DNA of 35,344 bases, taken from Paracidovorax cattleyae. GTDB lineage: Bacteria; Pseudomonadota; Gammaproteobacteria; Burkholderiales; Burkholderiaceae_C. Shown one piece after another: positions 19,126 to 26,968 of the stretch (position 1 is its first letter; each line of letters starts with the position of its first letter). Both the position numbers and the translations under genes were made by a program. The notes under the pieces were generated by a model that saw only the letters and a program-made list of their open reading frames with translations, was not told where the DNA came from and ran no database searches. Where the stretch lies: the NCBI RefSeq assembly GCF_900104515.1, contig NZ_FNJL01000043.1, positions 1 to 35,344 on the forward strand. The letters run 5' to 3'.

Positions 19126-19169
19126 CTTGATGAAATCTTGAAAAATCGCCAAGGCAACCTTGACCTTGG
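19126..19169. promoter_or_regulatory. CTTGA direct repeats upstream of the efflux operon
   Basis: CTTGA occurs at 19126, 19137 and 19159, with CTTGG at 19165 and an inverted CCAAGG at 19149-19154. The first two are 11 bases apart and the third lies 22 bases further, so all three face the same side of the helix. OmpR-family regulators bind such phased direct repeats. The cluster fills the short divergent region between the regulator and the efflux operon. Confidence 0.45.
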
Positions 19170-19206
19170 GTCATGACACTGCGGTCCCGTTCGACACGAC
19201 AGACCC

Positions 19207-20673
19207 ATGATCATGATTCCACACTTCATCGGCCACCGGTATCGGCGTGCGTGCGTTTGGGTGATGCCTTGGCTGGCCGTGTGGGCGCTCTGGGGGTGCT
19301 CGCTGGCACCGGTCTACGAGCGCCCCATCGTGCCCGTGCCCTCCACGTTCTCCGGCGACACGCTGGCCGCAGCGACCCGCGGCACGGGGGCCGGCGCCGA
19401 GATCCACACCGAGGAGATGGCGTTCCTGGCCGCGTTCGCACCCGATCGCGACCTCGCGCCGCTGGTGTCCCGCGCGCTGGCCCACAGCCCCGATTTCCGC
19501 CTGGCTGCGCTTCGGGTGGACGCGGCCCGTGCCCAATACCGCATCCAGCGTGCCGACAGCCTGCCCACGCTCAGCGCGGGCCTGGCACAGGCCCGCCAGA
19601 GGTTCGACAACGCCGACCTCGATGCGCGCTACCAGCAGAACCTGCGCACCGCGACGCTGGGCATCGGGGATTTCGAGTTGGACTTTTTCGGCCGGGTGAA
19701 GTCGCTCTCGGATGCTGCCCGGGAGCGTTTCCTGGCCTCCCGCCGGGGGCAGGAGGCCGCCCGCGGCGCGTTGATCGCCGAGGTGCTGCGGGCATACGCC
19801 ATGGAGCGGGCCGCGGCCCAGGAACGGGAGCACGCGCAAGCCATCGATGCCGACAGCGCCAGCATGCTGCGCTTTGCCGTGCGTCGCCACGAGGTGGGGT
19901 TGATCTCGCGGGACGACCTGCACCGGCAGCAGGCCCGGTCCGACCAGGCGCGCGTGGCGGCCCTGGAGGCGGCCGACGCCCAGCGCGCGGCCTTGCGCGC
20001 GCTTCAGGTGCTGGCGGGCTATGACGTCGTTCCCGACGGCGGCGGCATGGAGGCGCTGGCCGGGCCGCAGGCCCCGCTCGACGCGCTGCGCGACCTCGAC
20101 TCGCAGAAGCTTCTGCTGCGTCCCGACATCCGCCAGGCGGAGGCGGAGCTGCAGGCGGCCCATGCCGACATCGGCGCCGCGCGGGCAGCGTTCTTCCCGT
20201 CCATCCGGTTGACCACCTCGGTGGGCACGGCCAGCCAGAGCCTGGGCGGCCTGTTCGGCAGCGGCACGGGGGTGTGGTCGTTCATGCCGCAACTGGCGCT
20301 GCCGATCTTCGATGGCGGCCGCAACCGCGCGAACCTCGACCTGGCGTGGACCCGGCAGCAGGCCGGTGTGGCCGAGTACGAGAGAGCGGTGCAGGTGGCC
20401 TTCCGTGAAGTCGCCGATGCGCTCGATGCGCACACCACGCTGGTGGAGGCCCTGCGCCGCCAGACGGACCAGGACGCGCGGGTGCAAAGCCGCGTGGATC
20501 GCTGGGCGCGGCGCACCCAGGCGCAGCAGGCCGACCGCACCGAACTGCTGTCGGAGCGCATCGCCGCGGAGCAATCGGCGATGTCCCGGCTGCAGGCCCA
20601 GCGCAGCCTGGCGCTGAACCGCATCGACTTGTTTCGTGCCTTCTATGGCGTGCCCCTTCCTTCTTCCCTCTAA
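19207..20673 (+). CDS. RND efflux outer membrane factor (NodT/OprM family lipoprotein)
   Basis: The 488-residue protein forms the outer membrane channel of a tripartite efflux pump. A signal peptide leads to a lipobox-like LWGC with Cys31, followed by SLAPVYERP, the typical NodT-family start. Two repeats of the outer membrane efflux fold follow, including QRFDNADLDARYQQNLRTA, LRPDIRQAEAELQAAHADIGAARAAFFP (key residues RPDIRQAE and ARAAFFPS) and a similar second repeat. Trp at position -2 of the lipobox is unusual. It is the first gene of the operon; an ATG at 19213 is an alternative start. MipA follows after 21 bases. Confidence 0.92.
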   Translation: MIMIPHFIGHRYRRACVWVMPWLAVWALWGCSLAPVYERPIVPVPSTFSGDTLAAATRGTGAGAEIHTEEMAFLAAFAPDRDLAPLVSRALAHSPDFRLAALRVDAARAQYRIQRADSLPTLSAGLAQARQRFDNADLDARYQQNLRTATLGIGDFELDFFGRVKSLSDAARERFLASRRGQEAARGALIAEVLRAYAMERAAAQEREHAQAIDADSASMLRFAVRRHEVGLISRDDLHRQQARSDQARVAALEAADAQRAALRALQVLAGYDVVPDGGGMEALAGPQAPLDALRDLDSQKLLLRPDIRQAEAELQAAHADIGAARAAFFPSIRLTTSVGTASQSLGGLFGSGTGVWSFMPQLALPIFDGGRNRANLDLAWTRQQAGVAEYERAVQVAFREVADALDAHTTLVEALRRQTDQDARVQSRVDRWARRTQAQQADRTELLSERIAAEQSAMSRLQAQRSLALNRIDLFRAFYGVPLPSSL

Positions 20674-20694
20674 ACCGTCCCAGGAGTCCTCCCC

Positions 20695-21513
20695 ATGCCA
20701 CCCTTGTTCCTTCTTCGTTCCGCCCGGATCGGTCATGCCGGTTCGGTGGTGCTGGCCCTGCTGGCGACGGCAGGCCCTGCCCTGGCTGCACAGGATTCGC
20801 TATTCGGCGATAAGACGGAGCTGGCGATCGGTGCTGGTGCGGCCTGGGCGCCGCGCTACGCCGGCTCCGGCGATGCGCGCATGCTCCCCGTGCCCGTCCT
20901 GTCGGTGCAGCGCGGCATCCTGTTCGCCGACACCTCGCGCGGGCTGGGACTGCAGTACCAGTTCGATTCCGGCCTGTACCTCTCCCAGTCGATCCACTAC
21001 GACCTGGGGCGGCAGGAGCGCGACAGCAACTGGCGGCCCGGATCGGCCAAGCTGCTGGGGATGGGCCGCGTTCCCGGCTCGGTGACCGCGCGCACTTTGC
21101 TGGTGCAGCAGATCGGCTCGCGGCTGTCCCTCAGCGCGGAGGCCGAGTTCGCGCTGCGCGACACAGCGCGGCGCAACCGCTACCGCGTGGGCATGGAGGT
21201 GCAGTTGCTCCAGACCGGCAGCGACACTGTCTCGGCGTCGCTGGATGCCCATGGCGGCGATCGCCGCTTCAACCAGGCGTACTTCGGTGTTACCGCGGCA
21301 CAGGCCGGCCGTACCGGCTTGCAGGCCTTCACGACCGGAGCGGGCCTGTATGCGGGTTCGGTGGGCATGCAGTGGGAGCACCGCTTCGCGCCGCACTGGG
21401 CTGGCACGCTGCAGGTGGTGGGAACCCACTATCTCGACAACGCCGCCCGGAGCCCGGTCGTGAAGCAGGACAACACCGTGGCCGCGACCGCGGCGCTGAC
21501 CTATTCGTACTGA
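20695..21513 (+). CDS. MipA/OmpV family outer membrane protein
   Basis: The 272-residue protein has a Sec signal peptide (1-31) and a beta-barrel body ending in tyrosine (TYSY), as outer membrane proteins do. Family features are an early ELAIGAGAAWAPRYAGSGDAR, then LPVPVLSVQRG and a terminal FAPHWAGTLQV region. MipA was described as an interaction partner of murein enzymes MltA and PBP1B in E. coli; OmpV-type proteins elsewhere act as porin-like or stress-linked proteins. Here it sits inside an efflux operon between the channel and the fusion protein genes, 21 bases after the former. AGGAG lies at good spacing before the ATG. Confidence 0.9.
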   Translation: MPPLFLLRSARIGHAGSVVLALLATAGPALAAQDSLFGDKTELAIGAGAAWAPRYAGSGDARMLPVPVLSVQRGILFADTSRGLGLQYQFDSGLYLSQSIHYDLGRQERDSNWRPGSAKLLGMGRVPGSVTARTLLVQQIGSRLSLSAEAEFALRDTARRNRYRVGMEVQLLQTGSDTVSASLDAHGGDRRFNQAYFGVTAAQAGRTGLQAFTTGAGLYAGSVGMQWEHRFAPHWAGTLQVVGTHYLDNAARSPVVKQDNTVAATAALTYSY

Positions 21514-21536
21514 TCGGCGCACGCCCAGGATTCCCC

Positions 21537-22637
21537 GTGAAACTCCGCCTTTTTCTTTGTGCTGCCGGCCTCTGCACGGCGGCCTGGCTGACCGGCTGCG
21601 GCGAGCGCGCCCTGCCACCGGTCGATAGCCCGCGCGCGGTCAAGCTCGAAACCATCGGTCTCGCCGGCCAGTCACAGGCCCGCTTCGTGGCGAGCGTGCG
21701 CCAGGAGCAGCGCGCTTCGCTGGCTTTCGAGGCCGGGGGCCGCGTTGCCGCCATCGGCGTGGACGTCGGTGACCGGGTCCGGCAGGGGCAGGTGCTGGCC
21801 CGTCTGGACGAGCAGCCGATCCGCCTGCGGCTCCAGCAGGCAGAGGCCAGCCTCCGTTCCGCGGCGGCGCAGCGTGCCGAGCGCCTCTCCCAGCTCGACC
21901 AGCAGCAGGCGATGTTCGCTGACGGCGCCATCTCCCAGGCCACGCTCACGAGCGCCCGCGTGGCGCTGGACACGGCCCAGGCCCAGTGGGAGGTGGCCGG
22001 CGCAGACCGTGCGCTGGCACAGCGGGCGCTGGGCCAGGCCGCACTGCGCGCGCCGTTCGACGGCAGCGTCGTGGCCCGGCTGCTGCAGCCGGCGGCAGAT
22101 GCCGCTGCCGGCCAGGCGGTGCTGCAGATCGAAGGGCAGGGCCGGCCGCAGGCCACGGCCTATCTGCCGCAGGACACCGCCCGGACGCTGGCCCCCGGGC
22201 AGGAAGTCCCGGCGCAACGCGCCGAGACCCCGCGGCCCATCGTTCTACGCGTGCGCAGCGTCTCCGAGCGGCTGGACACCGCGGGGAGCGTGCAGGTGCT
22301 CTTCGACATCGCACGGGCGGCGGGGCCCCTTCGCAGCGGAGACAGCCTGCTGCTGGCGTTGGCGGGCCCGGAGCGGCCCCTTTCCGTGCCGCTGGCGGCC
22401 GTGCTTCTCCAGCCTGCGCAGGGCCGTGGTGCCGTCTACCTCTACGACCCCCAGGCCGGAACGGTCCGGCAACAGGCCGTGGAACTCGGTCCCGTGGAGG
22501 GCGAGCGCGTGCAACTGGCCGCGGGCGTGAAGAAGGGCGACCGGGTCGTGGTGGCGGGCGCGGCGTTCCTGGCCGACGGCCAGAAGGTGCAGCCCTTCCG
22601 GTCCGAATCGCGCCTGGCCGATGGAGGTGGCTCGTGA
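21537..22637 (+). CDS. RND efflux membrane fusion lipoprotein
   Basis: The 366-residue periplasmic adaptor links the pump to the outer membrane channel. It starts with GTG and has a lipoprotein signal with LTGC (Cys21). A lipoyl/barrel-sandwich half (LAFEAGGRVAAIGVDVGDRV, then GQVLARLDEQP) is followed by a coiled-coil hairpin (about 100-165), the second lipoyl half (LRAPFDGSVVARL) and beta-barrel regions. AGGA precedes the GTG. It is short for the family but complete. Its stop codon overlaps the GTG of the pump gene (GTGA), indicating translational coupling. Confidence 0.92.
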   Translation: MKLRLFLCAAGLCTAAWLTGCGERALPPVDSPRAVKLETIGLAGQSQARFVASVRQEQRASLAFEAGGRVAAIGVDVGDRVRQGQVLARLDEQPIRLRLQQAEASLRSAAAQRAERLSQLDQQQAMFADGAISQATLTSARVALDTAQAQWEVAGADRALAQRALGQAALRAPFDGSVVARLLQPAADAAAGQAVLQIEGQGRPQATAYLPQDTARTLAPGQEVPAQRAETPRPIVLRVRSVSERLDTAGSVQVLFDIARAAGPLRSGDSLLLALAGPERPLSVPLAAVLLQPAQGRGAVYLYDPQAGTVRQQAVELGPVEGERVQLAAGVKKGDRVVVAGAAFLADGQKVQPFRSESRLADGGGS

Positions 22638-25600
22638 ACCTGACCCGCACTGCCATGGGCGCCAGCCGCCTCACCTTTTTTGCAGCCGTGCTGCTGCTGT
22701 TGGGCGGTGTCTTCACCTTCCTCCATTTCCCTTCGCAGGAAGAGCCCTCGGTCACCGTGCGGGATGCCCTGGTGTCCGTCGCCATGGCGGGCATGCCTGC
22801 CGAACAGGTCGAAACCCTGCTCGCCAAGCCGCTGGAAGAGCGTTTGCGAGAGGTGGCCGGCCTGAAGAAGATCGTGACCACCGTGCGTCCGGGCAGCGCC
22901 ATCCTGCAGTTGACGGCCTATGACGACGTGAAGGACCTGCCCGGACTGTGGCAGCGCGTGCGCGCCAAGTCCGGCGAGGCCGGCGCAGCGCTGCCCACAG
23001 GAACGCTCGGGCCGTTCGTCGACGATGACTTCGGCCGCGTGGCCGTGGCTTCTGTCGCGGTCACCGCGCCGGGCTTCTCGATGAGCGAGATGCGCGGCCC
23101 CATCCGAAGCCTGCGCGAGCAGCTCTACACGCTTCCCGGCGTGGAAAAAGTGAGCATCCACGGCCTGCAGGAAGACCGGGTCTACGTGTCCTTCGACCGT
23201 GCCCGCCTGGCCGCGGCGGGCCTCGCGCCGGCGGCTCTGGTGCGGCAACTGCAGGCGCAGAACGTCGTCACCCCGGGCGGGCTCGTGTCCGCCTCCGGGC
23301 TGGCCATGACGGTCGCCACGTCGGGCGAGATCCGCAGTGCCGAAGACCTGCGCCAGACGCTGGTCTCGGTTCCCGCCGCGGGCGGTACGCGCGAGATGCC
23401 GCTGGGCGATTTGGCCCGCGTGCAGGTGATGCCCGCCGACCCGCCGGAAAGCGCGGCCATATACCAGGGCCAGCCCGCGGTGGTCGTGGCCGTGTCGATG
23501 GCCAAGGGCTACAACATCGGGGCTTTCGGCCAGGCGCTGCGCGCCAGACTGCAGGAGACCGGGCGGATGCTGCCGGTCGGCTTCGAGCAGCACGTGGTCA
23601 CGTTCCAGCCCGATGTCGTCGAGCGCGAGATGGACAAGATGCACCACGTGATGGGCGAGACGGTGGTCATCGTCATGGCCGTGGTGATGCTGTTCCTGGG
23701 GTGGCGCACCGGCCTGATCGTGGGCGCCATCGTGCCGCTCACGATCCTCGGCTCGCTCATCGCCATGCGGGGGCTGGGCGTGGAGCTGCAGACCGTGTCG
23801 ATCGCCGCGATCATCCTGGCGCTGGGCCTCCTGGTGGACAACGGCATCGTGATCGCGGAGGACATGGAGCGGCGCCTCGCCAGCGGCGAAGAGCGCCGGC
23901 ATGCCTGCATCGAGGCCGGGCGCACGCTGGCGGTGCCGTTGCTGACCTCCTCGCTGGTGATCGTGCTGGCCTTCTCGCCCTTCTTCTTCGGTCAGACATC
24001 GACCAACGAGTACCTGCGCTCGCTGGCGATCGTGCTGGCCGTGACCCTGCTCGGGTCCTGGCTGCTCAGCATCACGGTGACGCCGCTGCTGTGCTTCCAT
24101 TTCGCCCGGCCCCACGCGGGCCATGCCGAAGGCGAAGGCCACTACGACTCCGCCTTCTACCGGGGTTACCGCGCCGTCATCTCCCGCTTGCTGCAGCACA
24201 AGGCGCTCTTCGTCGGCAGCATGCTGGTCCTGCTGGCGGGTGCGGTGGCGATCCTGGCCTCGATTCCGCATGACTTCCTGCCGCGGTCCGATCGCCTGCA
24301 GTTCCAAATGCCCGTGACCCTGCAGCCGGGCAGCGACTCGCGCGAGACGCTTCGCACCGTGGGGCAGATGGGCCGCTGGTTCGCCGACACGCGCGCCAAC
24401 CCGGAAGTCGTGGACAGCATCGGCTACGTCGCCGACGGCGGCCCGCGCATCGTGCTGGGCCTGGCGCCCCCGCTGCCGGCGGCGAACATCGCGTATTTCA
24501 CGGTCAGCGTGCGCCCCGGTACCGACATCGACCAGGTGATCGCGCGCACGCGCCAGCATCTGCGCGAAGCGTTTCCCCATGTCCGGGCGGAGCCCAAGCG
24601 CTTCTCCCTGGGCACCACGGAGGCCGGCGTGGCCATCTACCGGGTGGTCGGCCCCGACGAAGCGACGCTGCGCAGCGTCGGCGGGCAGATCGCCCAGGCG
24701 CTGGCCAGCCTGCCTGGCGCAGGGGACGTGTATGACGACTGGATGGCCCGTGTGCCGCGCTACGTCGTGCAGGTGGATCCGCTGCGTGCACGCCGCGCCG
24801 GCTTGAGCAGCGAGGACGTCGCGCAGACACTGCAGTGGCGATATGGCGGAATCACCGCTTCGGCCATCCGCGACGACGGCGCCTCTGCGCCGATCGTGTT
24901 GCGCGGCGACGCGGCCGACCGCGACGCCCGCGGTACGCTGGCGGACACCCTGGTATATCCACCGGGTGGCGGCGCACCCGTGCCGCTCTCGGCGATCGCC
25001 CAGGTGAGCGGCGCCAGCGAACCCTCCGCCATCGTTCGGCGCAACTTGGGACGCGCCTTGACGGTCACGGGCCACAACGCCTCGCTGACCACCGGTGAGA
25101 TCGTGGCGGCGTTGCGGACCAGGGTGGCGCAGATCACCCTTCCGCCGGGCTACCGCATCGAGCTGGGCGGCGAGATCGAAGACTCCGCCGAAGCCAATCA
25201 GGCCCTGCTGCAGTACATGCCCCATGCGCTGGGCGCCATATTGCTGCTCTTCATCTGGCAGTTCAATTCGTTCCGCAAGCTGTTCATCGTGATCGCCAGC
25301 ATCCCGTTCGTGCTCATCGGCGCAGCCGCGGCGCTCTGGATCACGGGCTACCCGTTCGGCTTCATGGCGACCTTCGGGCTGCTGGCGCTGGCCGGCATCA
25401 TCGTCAACAACGCGGTGCTCCTGCTGGAGCGGATCGAGGCCGAGCTGGCCGCGGGCCTGGCCCGGCGCGAGGCGGTGGTCTCGGCGGCGGTCAAGCGCCT
25501 GCGGCCCATCGTGATGACCAAGCTGACCTGCATCGTCGGGCTGATTCCGCTGATGCTGTTCGCCGGCCCGCTGTGGACGGGCATGGCGATCACGATGATC

Positions 25601-25723
25601 GGGGGGCTGGCGCTGGGCACGCTGGTCACTTTGGGCCTGATCCCGATCCTCTATGACGCACTGTTCTCCTTTGGTGCTTTCCGGACTGGGATGGACCCGT
25701 CCCGCGGACGTGCCGCGGGATGA
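22634..25723 (+). CDS. RND efflux pump permease (AcrB-like)
   Basis: The 1029-residue inner membrane pump has the usual duplicated layout: TM1 at about 13-30, a large periplasmic loop, TM2-6 starting near VIVMAVVMLFLGWRTG, TM7 with HDFLPRSDR after it, a second loop and TM8-12. The proton-relay position in TM4 reads GLLVDNGIVIAEDMERR. Asp402 is kept while the second Asp of AcrB is Asn403, so the relay residue pattern differs. It starts with a GTG overlapping the adaptor stop. The pump probably exports drugs or other organic compounds (HAE type), because CzcA-type metal motifs are not evident. The exact substrate is unknown. Confidence 0.93.
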   Translation: MNLTRTAMGASRLTFFAAVLLLLGGVFTFLHFPSQEEPSVTVRDALVSVAMAGMPAEQVETLLAKPLEERLREVAGLKKIVTTVRPGSAILQLTAYDDVKDLPGLWQRVRAKSGEAGAALPTGTLGPFVDDDFGRVAVASVAVTAPGFSMSEMRGPIRSLREQLYTLPGVEKVSIHGLQEDRVYVSFDRARLAAAGLAPAALVRQLQAQNVVTPGGLVSASGLAMTVATSGEIRSAEDLRQTLVSVPAAGGTREMPLGDLARVQVMPADPPESAAIYQGQPAVVVAVSMAKGYNIGAFGQALRARLQETGRMLPVGFEQHVVTFQPDVVEREMDKMHHVMGETVVIVMAVVMLFLGWRTGLIVGAIVPLTILGSLIAMRGLGVELQTVSIAAIILALGLLVDNGIVIAEDMERRLASGEERRHACIEAGRTLAVPLLTSSLVIVLAFSPFFFGQTSTNEYLRSLAIVLAVTLLGSWLLSITVTPLLCFHFARPHAGHAEGEGHYDSAFYRGYRAVISRLLQHKALFVGSMLVLLAGAVAILASIPHDFLPRSDRLQFQMPVTLQPGSDSRETLRTVGQMGRWFADTRANPEVVDSIGYVADGGPRIVLGLAPPLPAANIAYFTVSVRPGTDIDQVIARTRQHLREAFPHVRAEPKRFSLGTTEAGVAIYRVVGPDEATLRSVGGQIAQALASLPGAGDVYDDWMARVPRYVVQVDPLRARRAGLSSEDVAQTLQWRYGGITASAIRDDGASAPIVLRGDAADRDARGTLADTLVYPPGGGAPVPLSAIAQVSGASEPSAIVRRNLGRALTVTGHNASLTTGEIVAALRTRVAQITLPPGYRIELGGEIEDSAEANQALLQYMPHALGAILLLFIWQFNSFRKLFIVIASIPFVLIGAAAALWITGYPFGFMATFGLLALAGIIVNNAVLLLERIEAELAAGLARREAVVSAAVKRLRPIVMTKLTCIVGLIPLMLFAGPLWTGMAITMIGGLALGTLVTLGLIPILYDALFSFGAFRTGMDPSRGRAAG
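25700..25720. terminator. Hairpin at the end of the efflux operon
   Basis: TCCCGCGG (25700-25707) and CCGCGGGA (25713-25720) form a perfect 8-bp stem with a 5-base loop, ending just before the stop codon of the pump gene. There is no T-run, so it may be an RNA end-stabilising or weak terminating structure rather than a proper terminator. Confidence 0.3.
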
Positions 25724-25750
25724 GCCTGGCGACAGGGGCCCCGTGCGCAC

Positions 25751-26413
25751 TCAGGCGGCGCTGCGCAGCACCCGCCGGTACTGCACCGCCTCCGCCACCT
25801 GCGCCGGCCCGATGCGCTCCTCGCCCGCCAGGTCGGCGATGGTGCGGGCCACCTTGAGGGCCCGGTGCGTGCTGCGCGCCGACCAGCCCAGGCGCGTGGC
25901 CGCGGCCTGCAGGAACCGGGCGGCCGCATCGTCCAGGCCCGACTGCTCGTCGATCTCGCGGCCCTGCAGCGCCTGGTTGGGCTTGCCCTGGCGCGCCACG
26001 GCCCGTTCGCGGGCGGCGGCGACGCGCTCGCGCACGGCCGCCGAGGATTCGACGGGCGCGGTGGCCAGCAGTTCATCGGCCGGCAGGGCAGGCACCTCCA
26101 CATGCAGGTCGATGCGGTCCAGCAGCGGGCCGCTCAGCTTGGCCTGGTAGCGGTCGATCTGGTCGGGCGTGCAGCGGCAGGCGCGCTGGCCCGAGCCCAG
26201 GTAGCCGCAGGGGCAGGGGTTCATCGCCGCGACCAGCTGGAAGCGCGCGGGAAAATCCGCGCGGCGTGCGGCCCGTGCGATCGTGATGCGGCCCGTCTCC
26301 AGCGGCTCGCGCAGCGCTTCGAGCGCGCTGCGGGCGTATTCGGGGAATTCGTCCAGGAAGAGCACCCCATGGTGGGCGATCGAGATTTCTCCGGGGCGCG
26401 GGGGCGAGCCGCC
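25751..26413 (-). pseudogene. comM: comM/yifB Mg-chelatase-like ATPase, C-terminal remnant
   Basis: About 220 C-terminal residues of a protein normally near 500 remain. Kept are GGSPPRPGEISIAHHGVLFLDE (Walker B region), NPCPCGYLGSGQRACRC, LSGPLLDRIDLHVEVPAL (arginine region) and the C-terminal helical domain with LGWSARSTHRALKVARTIADL. Missing are the N-terminal Lon-like domain and Walker A, so it cannot hydrolyse ATP normally. ComM is a branch-migration helicase that integrates DNA during natural transformation. Homology stops at 26413 in the Gly-Gly codons and foreign sequence begins with TGT. The frame runs on to 26569 as an artificial fusion. The missing half is not in this window. Confidence 0.9.
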
Positions 26414-26441
26414 TGTAATCCAAAACGCTATTTGAGAATTT
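26414..26441. repeat. Element end at comM junction, copy A of a direct repeat
   Basis: The foreign DNA starts TGTAATCCAAAACGCTATTT and continues GAGAATTTA. The core CGCTATTTGAGAAT (26426-26439) recurs with one mismatch at 26937-26950. TGT at a terminus is typical of Tn7-like and many other transposons. The following 30 bases are strongly AT-rich, unlike comM. Confidence 0.55.
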
Positions 26442-26457
26442 AGTGAAAAAAGCAAAA

Positions 26458-26565
26458 TTAAATAAGAATCTCGGTGTCTCCACTTCGGGTCAACTCGGCG
26501 CTGACGTTGACCACGCCTGGAACATTCGACACCTTGCCATAGGTGTTGGCGAGTGAGTCGCATGG
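26458..26565 (-). other. Open 35-codon extension after the HigA stop
   Basis: Immediately after the HigA stop, in the same frame, 35 sense codons run to a TAA at 26458. They encode PCDSLANTYGKVSNVPGVVN followed by VSAELTRSGDTEILI, which looks like real protein (balanced, Val/Asn/Ser-rich) rather than random GC-rich translation. It has no start codon of its own. It may be the tail of a degraded gene, or of a longer ancestral protein now cut by the TGA at 26566-26568. No family is recognised. Confidence 0.3.
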
Positions 26566-26907
26566 TCACATTGCCTTTAGAACTCGAGCGGCCACCAGCG
26601 CCGATACCGATAGCGGCTTGACTTTGTTGATGAGCGCTCTGGCTTTCTGCTCCGTAATGCAGAGATCGTGCGCGACTTGCATGTCAAGCCAAACGTCAGC
26701 CCGTCCTCCATGCTCGGCTCCCAGCCAACGTTCCAGGCGCAAAGCCATTTCTGGAGATATCGCAGCCGCACCATTCAGAACGCGCGATAGAGCTTGGCGC
26801 GTGACACCCAAGGCGTCTGCGGCGTTCGTGACACTCATGCCCAGGGCTGGCAAAAAATCATCTCGCAGCGTCAGGCCCGGGTGTGGAGTTGTATGCATCC
26901 TGCGCAT
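26566..26907 (-). CDS. higA: HigA-type antitoxin, apparently without its toxin
   Basis: The 113-residue protein is a HigA-family XRE-type DNA-binding antitoxin. It starts MRRMHTTPHPGLTLRDDFLP, then LGMSVTNAADALGVTRQALSRVLNGAAAISPEMALRLE in pieces forming the helix-turn-helix (about 24-60), and LDMQVAHDL after it, all classic for HigA. GAGGAAC lies at good spacing before the ATG at 26907; Met4 at 26898 is an alternative. In HigBA modules the toxin gene comes first, but the 61 bases upstream up to the next gene hold no HigB. It is flanked by a direct repeat and lies next to the comM junction. It may work as a lone regulator or be a leftover. Confidence 0.85.
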   Translation of the reverse strand: MRRMHTTPHPGLTLRDDFLPALGMSVTNAADALGVTRQALSRVLNGAAAISPEMALRLERWLGAEHGGRADVWLDMQVAHDLCITEQKARALINKVKPLSVSALVAARVLKAM

Positions 26908-26926
26908 CTTGTTCCTCAGTACTCGC

Positions 26927-26952
26927 GCAATCGAAGCGCTATTTGTGAATAG
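26927..26952. repeat. Direct repeat copy B upstream of HigA
   Basis: The sequence around CGCTATTTGTGAAT (26937-26950), with AATCGAAG just before it, matches copy A at the comM junction apart from one core mismatch and one indel. The copies are 511 bases apart and bracket the HigA gene. It lies between the HigA start and the stop codon of the next gene. Confidence 0.55.
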
Positions 26953-26968
26953 GCCGTAGAAGCCAACG

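Noticed and set aside
22442-25750. A 1102-codon open frame antisense to the RND pump gene
   Set aside because: It is a shadow frame caused by high GC in the third codon positions. Its translation is His/Gly/Arg-rich low complexity, and the plus-strand frame encodes a clear RND pump.
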